Assembly (NCBI GenBank): GCA_963922205.1
Contig: CAWUHX010000046.1
Span: forward strand, 124,001 to 188,000
Origin: Romanomermis culicivorax
Lineage: Eukaryota; Nematoda; Enoplea; Mermithida; Mermithidae
Length of the DNA: 64,000 nt
Direction of reading: 5' to 3'
Shown in pieces: positions 34,795 to 46,057 of the stretch. A program made the translations under genes and the position numbers. Positions within the stretch are counted from its first letter, which is position 1. Each line of letters starts with the position of its first letter. The notes under the pieces are model-generated. The model was not told where the DNA came from and did no database searches. It saw only the letters and a list, made by a program, of their open reading frames with translations.

Positions 34795-37737
34795 ATGAGT
34801 CGATTGATGCTTTCGGTTTTTCTAAGTTTACTGCACTTCGTAGGAATGGTTCGTGGAATTTTAGTATGCGACAAGTTCGACAATATGATGCTGTAAGTTA
34901 CTTTATACTATAAAAAAACGCTAAATTTCTTCACAACGATGAAGGCCAAAGTCGTCGAAAAAACATCATGCTATAGCATATCAACGATTGAATACTTTTC
35001 GGAAAATTTTGAAGGAAATTTGCCGTTGCCGCTCATGAACGAAAAAAATTTTCCCATTATTGCAGTAATAGTTTTCCAGCGTTTCTCTTACTTTCATGGG
35101 ATCGCTGCATCTAATCATTTCAGAACGAAAAGATTATAGATGATATGGGATATGAGGCTTAAAAATTTTTTCATTAGCCTAAAAAGCAGTAAAGTTGTAA
35201 GTTTGTTCTGGACAAATTTTTGATTACTGTAGAAGCTCTCGATTTTCTGACGTCTCATGGGCATGGCGTCATTATCTCATGAAAAATAAATGTCTCTAAT
35301 ATCCACTTTCCTTAGGAACGACACGAAACGACTGGTCTACATAAGGCAAGGGGAAAATATGAGGAATGTAGACTTGTCGTACAGGGATTTTACGATCGGC
35401 ACCAACGCCATTGTCCAAAAGGAGACGGTCGTTCCGTTCAGGAGGCAATGGTTTTACATGGTACCGTGCACGACGGATAAAGTTCAATTTGTGACTTACA
35501 AAAAAGCCAGAGCATTGGCGGCGTTCCCCCAAACGTCGAACAGCGACGGTTCGTACAATGTAAGCAGTTTCATAATTCTAAAGAATCGTTTAATCGTCGG
35601 ATTTTTCGAGTATACTGTTCAGAAACTTATGCAAAATGCTCCGTTGAGCTTATAAATAATGAAAATTACTGTAATCCAAATTTCTCCATTGGTGAGAATC
35701 ACTTGATGTGTCTCCATTACCCCGCTTCTTTCAAAGTCCAAAATCCAAAAATTTTCACAAACTTGAACTTTGGACGTTTAAAATTTGGCTTTGATATTTT
35801 TGCGTCAAGTTGAACCGCTTAAACAGAGAATTTTAGTGCATTGTGCCTATTATAAAGGCATACGCAGAAGAGCAAAAGCACTGGATTTTTTTTCTGATCG
35901 TTTCTTAGTTTTGACCATGAAAGTCGTGGGTTGACAGCATGGAATTTTTTTCTAAGTTAAATAACTCAGTTTTGTAAATTTCAGAACAAGATCCGCTATT
36001 ATTGAGAAGTCATCAAATGCTGATCAGGTTTGCGTCTTGGTCATGACCTCGTGCATTCGAGGGCTGAAAAATCAATTTATCAACTCTCAAATAGCAGTTA
36101 AAAAAACAGGTTGCACATGACACATATCTCAGGGAATACATAACTTCATATTATAGCAAAAACGCTACGTGGTTTTTTAGCGTCTGCGACTGACGTCGAC
36201 AGTAAGACAGCCAATGTTTCTAATTGAACGGAAATGCAAACCTGCCATTCATATTTCCATTCGAGTTACTCTAATCTTGCCAATAAGGATTAACGATCAG
36301 AGACACCCTGGAAATGCAGATTTGGGAAAACAGTCGGGCCACGGTATGGGTGATAGGATTGTTCATTGATCAAAAAAGTATCACGTGCAATGTGCCATTG
36401 AGGAATTACTGTTGTAGGTGTAGGTTCACATACTTAAGTATATATCACTTGAACACACAGTCACGATGTGATACTCAATGGGGCATGCAATAGTACGTAG
36501 CCGCTCATTTACTGTGGGCACTAACGGTTGACGCTGCAGCCAGTAGAACAAACTAGACGGAGCGAAAACGCTAAATCTCTATACAGCAATGCGTAGGCCC
36601 AAATTGCAAGAACAGGGTCTTGCTAGTCCACTCCTAGTCTGGATGAAACTGTGCAGTACATAAACACATGAAATTATCAGGAAATTTCGATGTTTTGGCC
36701 AAATTATTGAAGAAAATTATCTGTCTGTATCTAAACGCAAACTTTTTTTATTGACCACGGTAATAAGTTCACTATTTTTCGACGTTTATTTCCATCAACA
36801 ATGCAGATTTTTCTTTATATTTATTGGATTTGGACGGCCTGAAAAACTATTCCACTGCGGCCGAATGTCAGAACTGCAATTCTACAGTAACAAGCACACT
36901 CGAACGATCAAATAAACCTCAAATACACGTCCATCGATCGAAATAACACTTCCAATATTTGTTATGTGTTAAACCTCTGCTTACGTCAAAAGACTTCAGC
37001 GATGACTGCTACCCTGAGAATATCCTCAACAAACTTTTGCCGGAGCTAGCAATAAATTAAAACTGTACTTCATTTAGCGGGGCATCATGATTCGTCATCG
37101 CGATTTTTCTTTATAGCTAACCTGCAATGCTTCCCAGATCGGGGCGGAAGAACAACTGTTCGGAATAACTCCCGAAGGTGTAATTTACAATGAAGGTTCG
37201 ACAGGGATTCGAATATTGAGTACCATGAACAACGTGGAAAGCACGCAAGGGCAAGTTCACCTAACGCTGCTGACAGTCAGTACAGTCCCAAACGAGTTGA
37301 TAACCTGGCGCGTCACACCGGTCAACCCTGCTACTGCACCGCAGATGCCCACCGGACCGACGCTGCCAGAATTGATCGCAAGATTGAAGAGTGACAGCGT
37401 AGTCCCGACAATGCCACCCACACTGGCAGTGGCTACAACGCCATCGATGGTTGTCCAGACGACGACATCCGCAGCACAAAAGACAGCAGGGTCAATGACG
37501 ACAGCGCCATCTTTGGCCACAATGACGGAGGCTGCAACGCAATCGACTGCAATCCCGACAACAACTCGGATGACATCAGCGTCGTCAGTAGGAACGACAA
37601 CTTCATCGACTGTGAAAGCAATCATCACAACACAGACTACGAATTCACCACCAACAACGATTAAGACCAATGTAATACAGAAAATGGTGACTGGCCTAGG
37701 CAATGCCGCGGGCGCTGTTTTAAATGCACTTGGATAA
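34795..37737 (+). CDS. Secreted threonine/serine-rich (mucin-like) protein, 3 exons
   Basis: Predicted 320-residue secreted protein of unknown function. Exons are 34795-34892, 35316-35559 and 37117-37737, joined in phases 2 and 0, with GTAAGT and GTAAGC donors and CCTTAG and TTTATAG acceptors. It starts with a clear signal peptide (MSRLMLSVFLSLLHFVGMVRG). The next 150 residues are mixed, with a few cysteines (in VCDK, VPCTT and LTCNAS), and could form a small globular domain. From about residue 205 to 298 the chain is dominated by Thr, Ser, Ala, Pro and Met with many TTT/TTTS runs, a likely O-glycosylated stalk. It ends in a short amphipathic or hydrophobic tail (GLGNAAGAVLNALG). No transmembrane helix or cysteine-knot end is visible. 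An AATAAA lies about 310 nt downstream. No homologue is recognised. Confidence 0.72.
35560..37116 (+). other. Intron 2 of the Thr-rich gene
   Basis: 1.56 kb without clear tandem structure. A short plus-strand open frame near 36807-36940 follows a TGCAG but is not in phase with the flanking exons, so it was not used. Confidence 0.5.
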
Positions 37738-38047
37738 TATATATCGCCACAATGAGTCATGATATAGTATGATGCTGGCTTACCTTAAGCACTTATAAAC
37801 CAAATTGAGTTGAAAAGACACGGAACCCAGGTAGTTTCTCGTCCCATGTTGAGTCACTCCCTTTGTTATGTACTCGAAAAGTATGTTGAGATTTACAATT
37901 TAAACCCTGGCTCATCAGCAGCTACTCGGCTCAACTAGAATTGTTCTTCAGAGCTGAGGAGCGGCGTTCTGACCTGATGTGCGCATTCTCACTCGAACCC
38001 TGCTGGTTAGCTCCGAAGACCTCATTGAGGCCGAAGACTTAAAAATC

Positions 38048-38053
38048 AATAAA
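38048..38053 (+). terminator. Possible AATAAA signal of the Thr-rich gene
   Basis: A canonical hexamer about 310 nt after the stop codon. No nearer hexamer was noticed. Confidence 0.35.
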
Positions 38054-38644
38054 AAGAAAAAATTGTTAACACAATTTTAAAACTGTAGGTTCCACAATTT
38101 GAATACTTAACAAAGACAAGTCGAAATTAGATTTACGTTGAGGTGTGAAAACCGAGCGAATTAACGAAAATCAGATGAGGCAAAGCACTGACCAGGGCCC
38201 ACTTTGTACGGTCTGGGACACTTGGGCACGGCCATTTCATTTCGACTGCTCAGCGCTGTTGTTTCGGCATAGGTCCGTTCGGCGCCTGATGCAAAATTTC
38301 ATATGCAAAAACAAAAATAATAAAAAATCAGGCTTGTTCCCCTAATTAACTTGGCAGATTGCAATGGTTGTGCGAGTATATAACGAAAGAAATACAACAA
38401 ACAAAAGAAAAACCAGAGGCAAAAAAGAGCTAGAAATTTAAAAAAACGGCTGTAGAAAACGAAAAAGGCGTTTTTTAAACAGAATTATGCGGCGGAATGT
38501 GTACGCATAAACCCAAGATTAAAAAATAGTTAATTGGGTAAAGCACTTTTATTTTCATATAGAAAAAGAATGATTGCGCACCCTTACCCCACCATCTATT
38601 TCCACCCCACCCCCCCCCCCCGATTAATGCTAAAAATAAATACA

Positions 38645-39342
38645 AAAATGTCATTTCCCCAGCATACCTTTTCCCCGACCATTGCTTTTCCCGACCAATG
38701 TTATATATAAGGTAAGAAAAATTTAGGCATTATTACAAAAACTTGCCTGCAAGAAAGGTTAAAGTGAGCTACACATTATTTTCCCACGGTACAAAACTTC
38801 AAGCCCACAGCTTGTCAAAAATGGAAAGTTATGGTCCTGCAACCAAATATTGAAAATCGAATTTATTAAAATGGGAATACGCATCCTCTTTCATGAAACA
38901 CTCTGTATGTCATTGCTTTATCGATCAAGAAATCAAAAAAATGTGCCATAAATCAATGCTTGGGGAACGGGATTATTACAGAAAACGAATCGTCCGAAAA
39001 ACGTCACATCGCTTGAGGAACAGGGATTTTTTTCCGCACAGTGCGGATTTTTTGTGGGTTTTTTGCGGAAAATTTTTGCAGAGTTTTCCGCACGGAACGG
39101 AACCTTTTTAATGTTTTTCGTGGTTTTTAATGGTGGTGCGGAAATTTTTTTGGCCGATTTCGGCAAGATGCGGAACGACCGGTGCGGAAAAAACCCTGTT
39201 GGGGAATATGAAATCTAAAGCATTGGTCGGATAAAAGGGATGGTCGGGGAAATAGGATGGTCGGGGAAAAAGGGTGGTCGGGGAATAGAGAGACAACCAA
39301 AAAGGTCAAGCAAAGTCAAAAGGTCTTTTTGGTTGTATCTCC
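38645..39342. mobile_element. Possible non-autonomous element with GTCGGGGA inverted subterminal repeats
   Basis: At 38662-38700 the forms TTCCCCGACCATTGC and TTTCCCGACCAATG occur. At 39220-39290 their reverse complements occur as CATTGGTCGGATAAAAGGGA and three further GGTCGGGGAA copies. Between them are GTGCGGA palindromes (TTCCGCACAGTGCGGA near 39035). A separate hairpin with arms AACCAAAAAGGTC and GTCTTTTTGGTTG follows at 39293-39342. Exact termini and target-site duplication were not found. Upstream, 38610-38622 is a poly-C run. Confidence 0.45.
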
Positions 39343-40062
39343 ATTCCCAGTAGCCATATTACTTTAGACAACTTTAGAATCGTGGTTTAATTAACAAAAA
39401 AAGTTACAAAAAAAACATAAAAACATAAACAAAAATAAGAAAGACATAGAAAACGACAAAAAAATACAAAGAAAAATACGAAATAATGGAGAATAAGATG
39501 GAAAAACAAGGAAGGTAAAGAAAACTGATGAAAATATTGAACAAAAGAACAACATTAGGCGACGAAATGGCCAGCGCAGCAATGTTCAAAGTGAAATAGC
39601 CAGCGCTGAAATTGCTGGCGCCCAAATGGCTGGCGCCAAAAAAATCGCGGCACAGAAAAGTCCACTTCATATTTCATTCACATCAACAACTTATGACTCC
39701 GTTCATAAGTTTATAAGTGTTAAAACCTCCTTGCACCAACGCGAACGTCGATGAACCTTTAGAAAAGTTCGTAAGTGGTGTGGATAATGAGCTTACACCG
39801 ATGTGGGCACCTATGTACCTTAAGAAATGTTCCTTAGACTTTTAGGCCCGTATTCACAATCGCGTGTTAGCGGCGTGTTAGGCTGGCACGGTGTTACATT
39901 TTGGCTAACACGGTGGTAACACGGTGCTAAGTTTTATCCCCGTATTCACAATCGCGTGTTAGGGTCGAAAAATGGAAAAGTTAACACGGCGTTCTAAACC
40001 TGCCATCTACCAGTTTTAGCGGCGTGTTAGCAGTAGTCCGTTTGCTAATATTTTCAATTGTC

Positions 40063-40284
40063 ATGGATATTTTTGACCTATTGGTTCATCTTGATGAAAG
40101 TGAAGAAATAGTACATCATATTCGTCACTTTCGGGGTAGGGCCAATCCATTTGAGGACTACGATGACGTTACCTTTAAATCAAGATACATATTGTCGAAA
40201 AATGGTGCCCGAGACTTGATTACGCTTCTCCAGGATCAATTAGAAACTTCTGGTCGAAGTCATGCGATTCGCCCAGCACTTTAG
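40063..40284 (+). pseudogene. Harbinger transposase N-terminal fragment
   Basis: About 73 residues starting MDIFDLLVHL, with the segment Arg-Ala-Asn-Pro-Phe-Glu-Asp-Tyr-Asp-Asp...Phe-Lys-Ser-Arg-Tyr-Ile-Leu-Ser-Lys and then Ser-His-Ala-Ile. This matches the start of HARBI1-type transposases, where an R-NPFE-Y-D-EF--RYR-SK segment precedes SHALSP. The catalytic DDE domain is absent: a stop follows and a G-run element is inserted directly after it. It is a dead fragment. Confidence 0.75.
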
Positions 40285-40288
40285 CTCA

Positions 40289-40507
40289 TTACCTGTAAGA
40301 GGTTCAACCAGTTGGGGGGGGGGGGGGGGGTAAATCCGAAATTTGGGGGGATGGGTCGAAAAAAGTCGAAATTTTTCCCAAAAAAGGCCAAAAAATACAC
40401 TTTTTTGCAAATTTTTTTAATTTTTTCCAAACTGGGGGGGGGGGGTTGGGTATATGTTTGGCCAAGTTGGGGAGTGCCAACCCCCCCCCCCCCCCAAGTA
40501 CAGGTAT
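40289..40507 (-). mobile_element. G-run small element, copy 1 (nested in Harbinger)
   Basis: Begins TTACCTGTAAG and ends AAGTACAGGTAT, matching the ends of the copies at 56.1, 59.3, 61.2 and 61.7 kb in inverted orientation. It contains runs of 16 G, 14 G and 15 C, and the shared interior GAAATTTTTCCCAAAAAAGG. No coding capacity. Confidence 0.75.
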
Positions 40508-40877
40508 GCTTCAGCTTAACACAAAATCATAAGTTTTATTCATGAAAATTAGCTGCTCATCAAATGACTGTTCAAACTCAAATATTACATAGTGAAAAAA
40601 GCTGGCATTGTTGAAAAACCTTCTTGACATTGACCACAATGTTTATTTTTTCCTGTTATATCCTTTTTCATATTAAAAACATGCTTGAGCATATTCTGCC
40701 ACCCTGTTACAAAAGTAACACGGTGGTAACACGGTGTTGGCTAACACGGACTTAACACGCTATTGTGAATACGAGGTGATACTTGACACGGTGTTAGCTC
40801 GAACGCCGCGTTAGCCAACACAGTGTTAAGTCCTGACACGGTGTTGACTTAACACGCGATTGTGAATACGGGCCTTA

Positions 40878-42508
40878 GAAGGGTCCAAAATTTACCTATA
40901 GAAAATTTTGGCTTGCACTCAAAATCTATAAACACAGTAGGCAGATTTCTATGGATCGATAGAGACGTGTGATAAACCTTTATTCACAAAATTGTTGTTG
41001 TTTATGTACGTGAAGTGATGGCGGTGGCGAGAGGGATCCAGTAGCGGAAGTGACCCTGCAGTATAAGTGATCCAGCCATGGTCTGCATCAAGCACGCTTA
41101 GATCCGTCAGTTGCTGTCGCATTTCCCAGAATGTCCTCGAAGTCATGTGATCATGTAGTGTGTTGGGGATGTACTTACGGTAGCAGTCATCCCACATCTA
41201 TGCAAAATTGATGAATTGGGTGAAGCCGCAATTCGACCAGAAAAAGGATGATTGCATCATTTGTTATACTTATTCACATAATATCACTATTTAATACTAT
41301 TATTATTATTAACTATAATTATTCTCGCGCATTTAGTAGAGGAGGGCGTTTATTACCGGGACCAAGTACCAAGGTAGGACCCAGCCTTCCCTGGATATTG
41401 TTATAGAGAGTTCTTTGTATTTTGTGTTAGCCTTAAGGAAGCATCTGGGGTACCCTGATTGCTTTTCGATTGCAAGAGTTAGATATTCCAGGTAATGATT
41501 AGTGACTGAAGGTTGTGTTTAGTTCTGTTAGAGAACTGCTGCACTGTATTTAGCTGATTACTTACAGGAAGCTCTTTTAAGTTACCAACAGTAATTGGTT
41601 GGATACAAGCCAGTAGACCTTACTAGTTATATTGTTGATGTCTTCGGACCTAAGCAGAGACCTTAACATATCACATCATATAAAATTCTAGCCATCGATT
41701 TAGCTACTGCTGTCCACAATGAGAATTTTCATACAGCTTCTGTTGCATTTCAGCTGTGTAAGTTGAAATGGCGCCTTTCGCACAGTTCTGAACATAACAG
41801 ATGAGGAAAATTTTTCCCGCCTATCCTAAACCGTTGCGGATCAAGGTCACGTGGCTAATAGCTGCGAAACCTCGAATCAGTTTCCCTAATCAGCTCAAAA
41901 AATATATTACTAAGATAGCAAACACCAAATGAAATGAATTTTTCAGCTGTGTTCTTGTCATGATTTGAGCTTAAAACTCGTAAATTTTTATTTTCTCTCC
42001 ACTTTTTGTAAACTATTGGCACTATGAACACTGCTATTGCAGCTTTTGGTCCCTTTCCAGTGTCCTGCATCGCCGCGCCTCACATGGAAAACTTTCCAAG
42101 TACGAGGGTCTAAATGTCTGTCTGCTATTCAAGGGCATGTAATGATTAATTAGCTTCTGTTACTAAATTTTGTGTGCTTTTTTGACAATTTATGATTTCG
42201 TCATCTAAACTATATGTATTTTTTCAGAGCATATCCTATTTTCAACAGATTCAAAATGTGTTCTTGTTCCAGTGCTGGCCAAATTCTTTCCGATGGAAGA
42301 ACCTGAAGTTTGTTTGAATTTTTGTTGCCTCTCTTCAGTTCAAAAGTTGTTTTGCCATAATTTATGAAAAATGGTAGTAGTCTAGCTGATTGTTCGGATT
42401 TTCTAGTTGATTGACATCAATATCTGACTGAATAAGGCATCCGCACATTGTCCAGGTCTGGGTTAACGCTTTTGTAAACGTCAATAATTTCACTCAATTG
42501 AAAAGATA
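40878..42508. other. Gene-poor stretch; possible old DNA element
   Basis: A minus frame 41197-40949 reads protein-like (Trp-Asp-Asp-Cys-Tyr-Arg...) but has no recognised domain. A plus-strand GAGGGCGTTTATTACCGG at 41342 resembles GAGGGCGCCGTTTATTA at 43510; such GGCG..TTTATT motifs are common subterminally in some pogo/Tc-like elements. Nothing firm. Confidence 0.35.
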
Positions 42509-43265
42509 CAGGGTGAGCCAAAAAAAGGCGACCGGTATTGACTTTCATAGCTTTTGAACGGGTGAATCATTTTTAATGCGGTTTCTTGCTATCGATAAAC
42601 AAGACATCTGCCATGAAAACTGCAAATTTTCAATCAGATTGATTGAGTATTAACTGAACAGAATCGAAAATTCTAAGCATAATCTTTTTGCTGATAAATT
42701 TAAAAAAAAATTGACAAAATCAACATATTTTACAACAGAAAAATACAATGGATCCAATCATAAGAACCACATAACAGCTGGAAACTACAAGAGAGTCGCT
42801 TTAATGTGTCCTACTTTCTGTTTCACTAATAATTTTAATCGTCTTTCGATCTGGTCAATGACAGAATTGATTTTGCTTTAATTTTGCTTTTTTACAGTTT
42901 CAAAACAAAAGCTCTTGATTTTGGCGAAATTTTGCCCATATTGTAACAAGAAGTTGATGACGTCAAATTACGTGTAAATTAAAAATCTGGGTGATTTTAA
43001 AGTATTACTGTATGTAAACAGCTTCACAAAACTTTTTTCTTAATAGGACAACTCTTACTTTGATTTCAGAACTTTTACTTTTTGAAAAATGACCACTTTT
43101 ACTAAATTTTTGTTTGTACAATAACCAAAGGTGCTAGGAGCATAAAATTTGGCCCTTGTAACAAAAGCAAACAGGGCATTCGAACGCCGCAATCCGCTTT
43201 ATAAAATCTTCATTCGTTCAAAAGTTATGGAAGTCAGCACCGGTCGCCCTTTTTGGCTCACCCTG
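42509..43265 (-). mobile_element. Mariner/Tc1-like non-autonomous element A
   Basis: The left end CAGGGTGAGCCAAAAAAAGG and the right end, its inverse, enclose 757 bp flanked by TA (42507-42508 and 43266-43267). The terminal inverted repeats extend for about 70 bases with mismatches. On the minus strand, 42878-42785 stays open and reads NSVIDQIERRLKLLVKQKVG-His-Ile, like the C-terminal tail of mariner/Tc1 transposases (RL...GGH), then stop. Its relative B lies at 49.9-50.6 kb in the opposite orientation. Confidence 0.8.
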
Positions 43266-44445
43266 TATAAGGACCATTCCATAAGCTTTAGGCAATATCG
43301 ACTGAAAATATTGAGGGCACTAATGGTAAGATTATATGATTTCTTATGACGGTATTATTTTCTGCTTACATTTTAGTTTCTTCGACACTAAACAGTTCAA
43401 AGCATGCACAGATTCACGGGGTCTCATTGTTTTACCATGATTCTATTACTGTAATTATTTCAATAAACATGCGCTGTTCATCTGGGTTCATTTGGTGGTC
43501 CAGTTATAAGAGGGCGCCGTTTATTAAAATTTTGCACTTACCATGTCACATTTTTAATTTCATCTTGTTTTTTCTTTTTCGTATAATTATAGCAAATAAT
43601 GTTTCATCATCAAACAAACACATACTGTTTAAATCATAATACAAATCAATCAAATTTTCATCCTATTTTTCTTCAAGAGCATAGTTATCGAAAACAATTT
43701 TAGGAATCGATTTTTTAGACTACGTTTATCCATTATTTTCCGCTCTTCCGTCATGGCATTTGTTATTTTCTTCCAAACCAGCATCACCTTCTGATCCAAT
43801 TTACATCAAGGATATGTATGAATTTTTAGGGGGTCAAAGGTGCGCCGCAATAGAAGGTATCATTTATTTTAGGTCAGATTTTATTCAAATAAATATGGTA
43901 AAATACATTTTTTGATTCAACTATAATAGCATATTTAATAGAAGCTGCGTCATTTATTCTGGGAATATTGAGCATACCACACAAACGTAGACTGATTGAA
44001 GTTGCTGAAGTGCGACAGTTGTTGAGGTGAAATTACAATTGGAATACACAACCTTCGTGCATCATACTTTTCATTGGGCACACAAGAGCAACATGATCGC
44101 AGCAAGTCTTCCAAAAAGTTGGTGGCTGAAGTGAGTTTGAAATCTGATGAAATTTTGATCAATTCTTTCATTGGCTGAAATGAGATACAAATAGTAGATG
44201 AACTGAGACAACTTTTCGAAAGATCGGCATATTCTGATGACTTCACACTGCATATCGACCATTTCCAGCATTTTTCAAATTGAACAAAGTTCGAATTCCA
44301 TAGCTTTTTCATCAATCGGTCAACAAAGAGCATTATGTTTCGCGATGACCGCACATATCGCAACATTCAGAGGTGGGACAGCTCAGACGCCACCCATGAA
44401 GCCCTTTTGGAAAAAATGATTTTATTCGCTAAATTTTCACACATA
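43266..44445. other. Ambiguous region 3' of the ZP gene
   Basis: Two competing readings exist. The minus strand has one 138-residue open frame (44366-43950). The plus strand has several protein-like pieces bounded by splice-like sites, the best being 43705-43855 (TTTTAG acceptor, GTATCA donor), but they do not join in consistent phase. No domain is recognised on either strand, so no gene is called. Confidence 0.4.
44421..44426 (-). terminator. AATAAA signal of the ZP-domain gene
   Basis: TTTATT on the plus strand, that is AATAAA on the minus strand, 20 nt after the stop codon at 44446. Confidence 0.5.
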
Positions 44446-46057
44446 TCATTTGATCGAACTTTTTGTAGTATATTCATTTGTGACGCATTTCGGTCGTCTC
44501 GATGGGCAACTGGACGACGATTTATCTTTGAATTTTTTCGTCTCCATTCTTCGAACTTTACAGTCCAATTTGATTTTTGGACTGCCGTGAAAACGTATGG
44601 CTTGACCCCTGATACCAGCTATCCAATCCGAATCGTATTCCACTGATTCGTTGATCGACGGATCGAAACTGCAGCCGTATTCATCGATTATTGGATAATT
44701 TAGGGAGCGATCATCGCTGATTAATGTGCAGTTGTAGATAATGATGCAAGAAGTCTGTAAAAAAAATGTTGAATTTCCGAATTACAGTATGCGATTTTTT
44801 TTGTAGATGGACATTTTGAACTCAAAATGATCCACAAAAATGACGATTTTTCAGAGCGTACAACATGCTTTCTTTCTGGAACGCAACAATATTGGTATCA
44901 ATCTATAGAACTCTTTGAGGTCTATTCAAAACCGTGATTTGAAATTATTTATCTACTTTTTTGATGGAATTACGGTTGCTTAATTCATGACGAGATATTG
45001 AAAAGGTTCGGCAGTTTTTTGCCGCTATAACTCAATACGAAACAGGAATAGAATAAATATTTCAAGTCGTATTCTTTAGTTTTCAACCAGATCTATCCAT
45101 TTTGATATCTAATTTATTGCATTTTTGTTCACAAAAAGTGTACAAACCTTGAATATTTTCCATCAATTCTTCTGATTGATCAAGGGTTTGTAAATTCATG
45201 TTAATGAACTGTGTACTGTATGGAATCACTTAATTCACATTGCTTAAATAAAGTGAAAAAATCTATCTAATTTTTAGCCACGCAAAATATGCAGAGTCTG
45301 GTTACTGTAGCTGATGATAAGCACCTGCAACTCACTTTCCTTTCTTCGCCATCGTCTAGGCCGGTGCAGTTGATTACATAATAGATGGAATCGCCAATTT
45401 TTGCTCCATTTATCAAATTTCCGTTCGTGTCGTTCGCCCTTATCTCGTAGTAACAGCTCGAATTGGAAATTTCACCTAAAATTTACAATCATGTTTAAAA
45501 TTTACAATTGTTTTAAACAGTGAACTCTTCGAGTGATGAAAAATAGCATGTAAAGTACGTCTTATCAAGCTAAATGTCTCCTGAGACCTCTTCTTGTTTA
45601 TCCAAATACATTGATCTGTGAGCAACTTTTTCACAAGTAAATGAGACAGTTTCCTGAATCAAACTATGATCTTTGTTGTCATCACCATGAATCATGGTCA
45701 TCACTATGAATCTCTCAAAATATTCATAAAATCTAAAACAAAAATTTTGATTTTATTTTGTAAACATTAATTTTTGAACCAATCTTCTTTCATTCATACT
45801 GTCGCAAAAATTTTCCGAAACATCCTACCTTTCGATTCCATCTGTATTTCTGGCAACGAATCTTGTCTAGAAGCGATTTTAACTCTTTTTTTGGTCGAAG
45901 TCCTATTTTGGATACTAAAATCCGCATCGCCGTTTTGGCCTTTGCTTATGCTGACGACAAATTTCGTCGATATATTTTGAACGGTTCGGAAAGAAGAGAC
46001 ATCAAAAAGGAGAAACGAAAATGAGAAAAACGCTACTGTAGTTGCAATGTTCGACAT
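44446..46057 (-). CDS. Short ZP-domain (cuticlin-like) secreted protein, 3 exons
   Basis: Extracellular matrix protein with a zona-pellucida C-terminal module, as in nematode cuticlins, which polymerise in the cuticle. Exons on the minus strand are 46057-45829, 45475-45336 and 44754-44446, junction phases 1 and 0, giving 225 residues. A hydrophobic leader (AFFSFSFLLF) forms a signal peptide or anchor. The ZP-C signature follows: Cys84-Tyr-Tyr-Glu-Ile, Ala101-Lys-Ile-Gly-Asp...Tyr, Cys113, Cys126...Tyr-Asn-Cys132, Ile-Ile-Asp147-Glu-Tyr-Gly-Cys151, then Phe178...Cys188, Cys206 and Pro-Lys-Cys213. Eight cysteines in all. The ZP-N half expected upstream is missing or highly shortened, and there is no C-terminal transmembrane anchor. 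An upstream in-frame Met at 46105 is possible; 46057 gives the cleaner leader. Domain call is firm, function inferred. Confidence 0.8.

Larger units (their letters stand above)
39845..40874 (+). mobile_element. Harbinger/PIF-type DNA transposon, non-autonomous, disrupted
   Basis: The ends are inverted: GGCCCGTATTCACAATCGCG at 39845 and its reverse complement ending at 40874. The flanking 3-bp duplication TTA (39842-39844 and 40875-40877) is typical of Harbinger. Repeated TAACACGGTG and CGTGTTAG subterminal motifs lie at both ends. It contains a transposase remnant and is interrupted by a smaller G-run element at about 40289-40507. Confidence 0.88.

Noticed and set aside
36807-36940. Possible extra exon of the Thr-rich gene after TGCAG at 36806
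   Set aside because: The only open frame is out of phase with the upstream exon, while the acceptor at 37116 is in phase.
37257-37760. 167-residue minus-strand frame opposite the Thr-rich exon
   Set aside because: It is the antisense shadow of the plus-strand exon, which has matching splice phase, signal peptide and stop.
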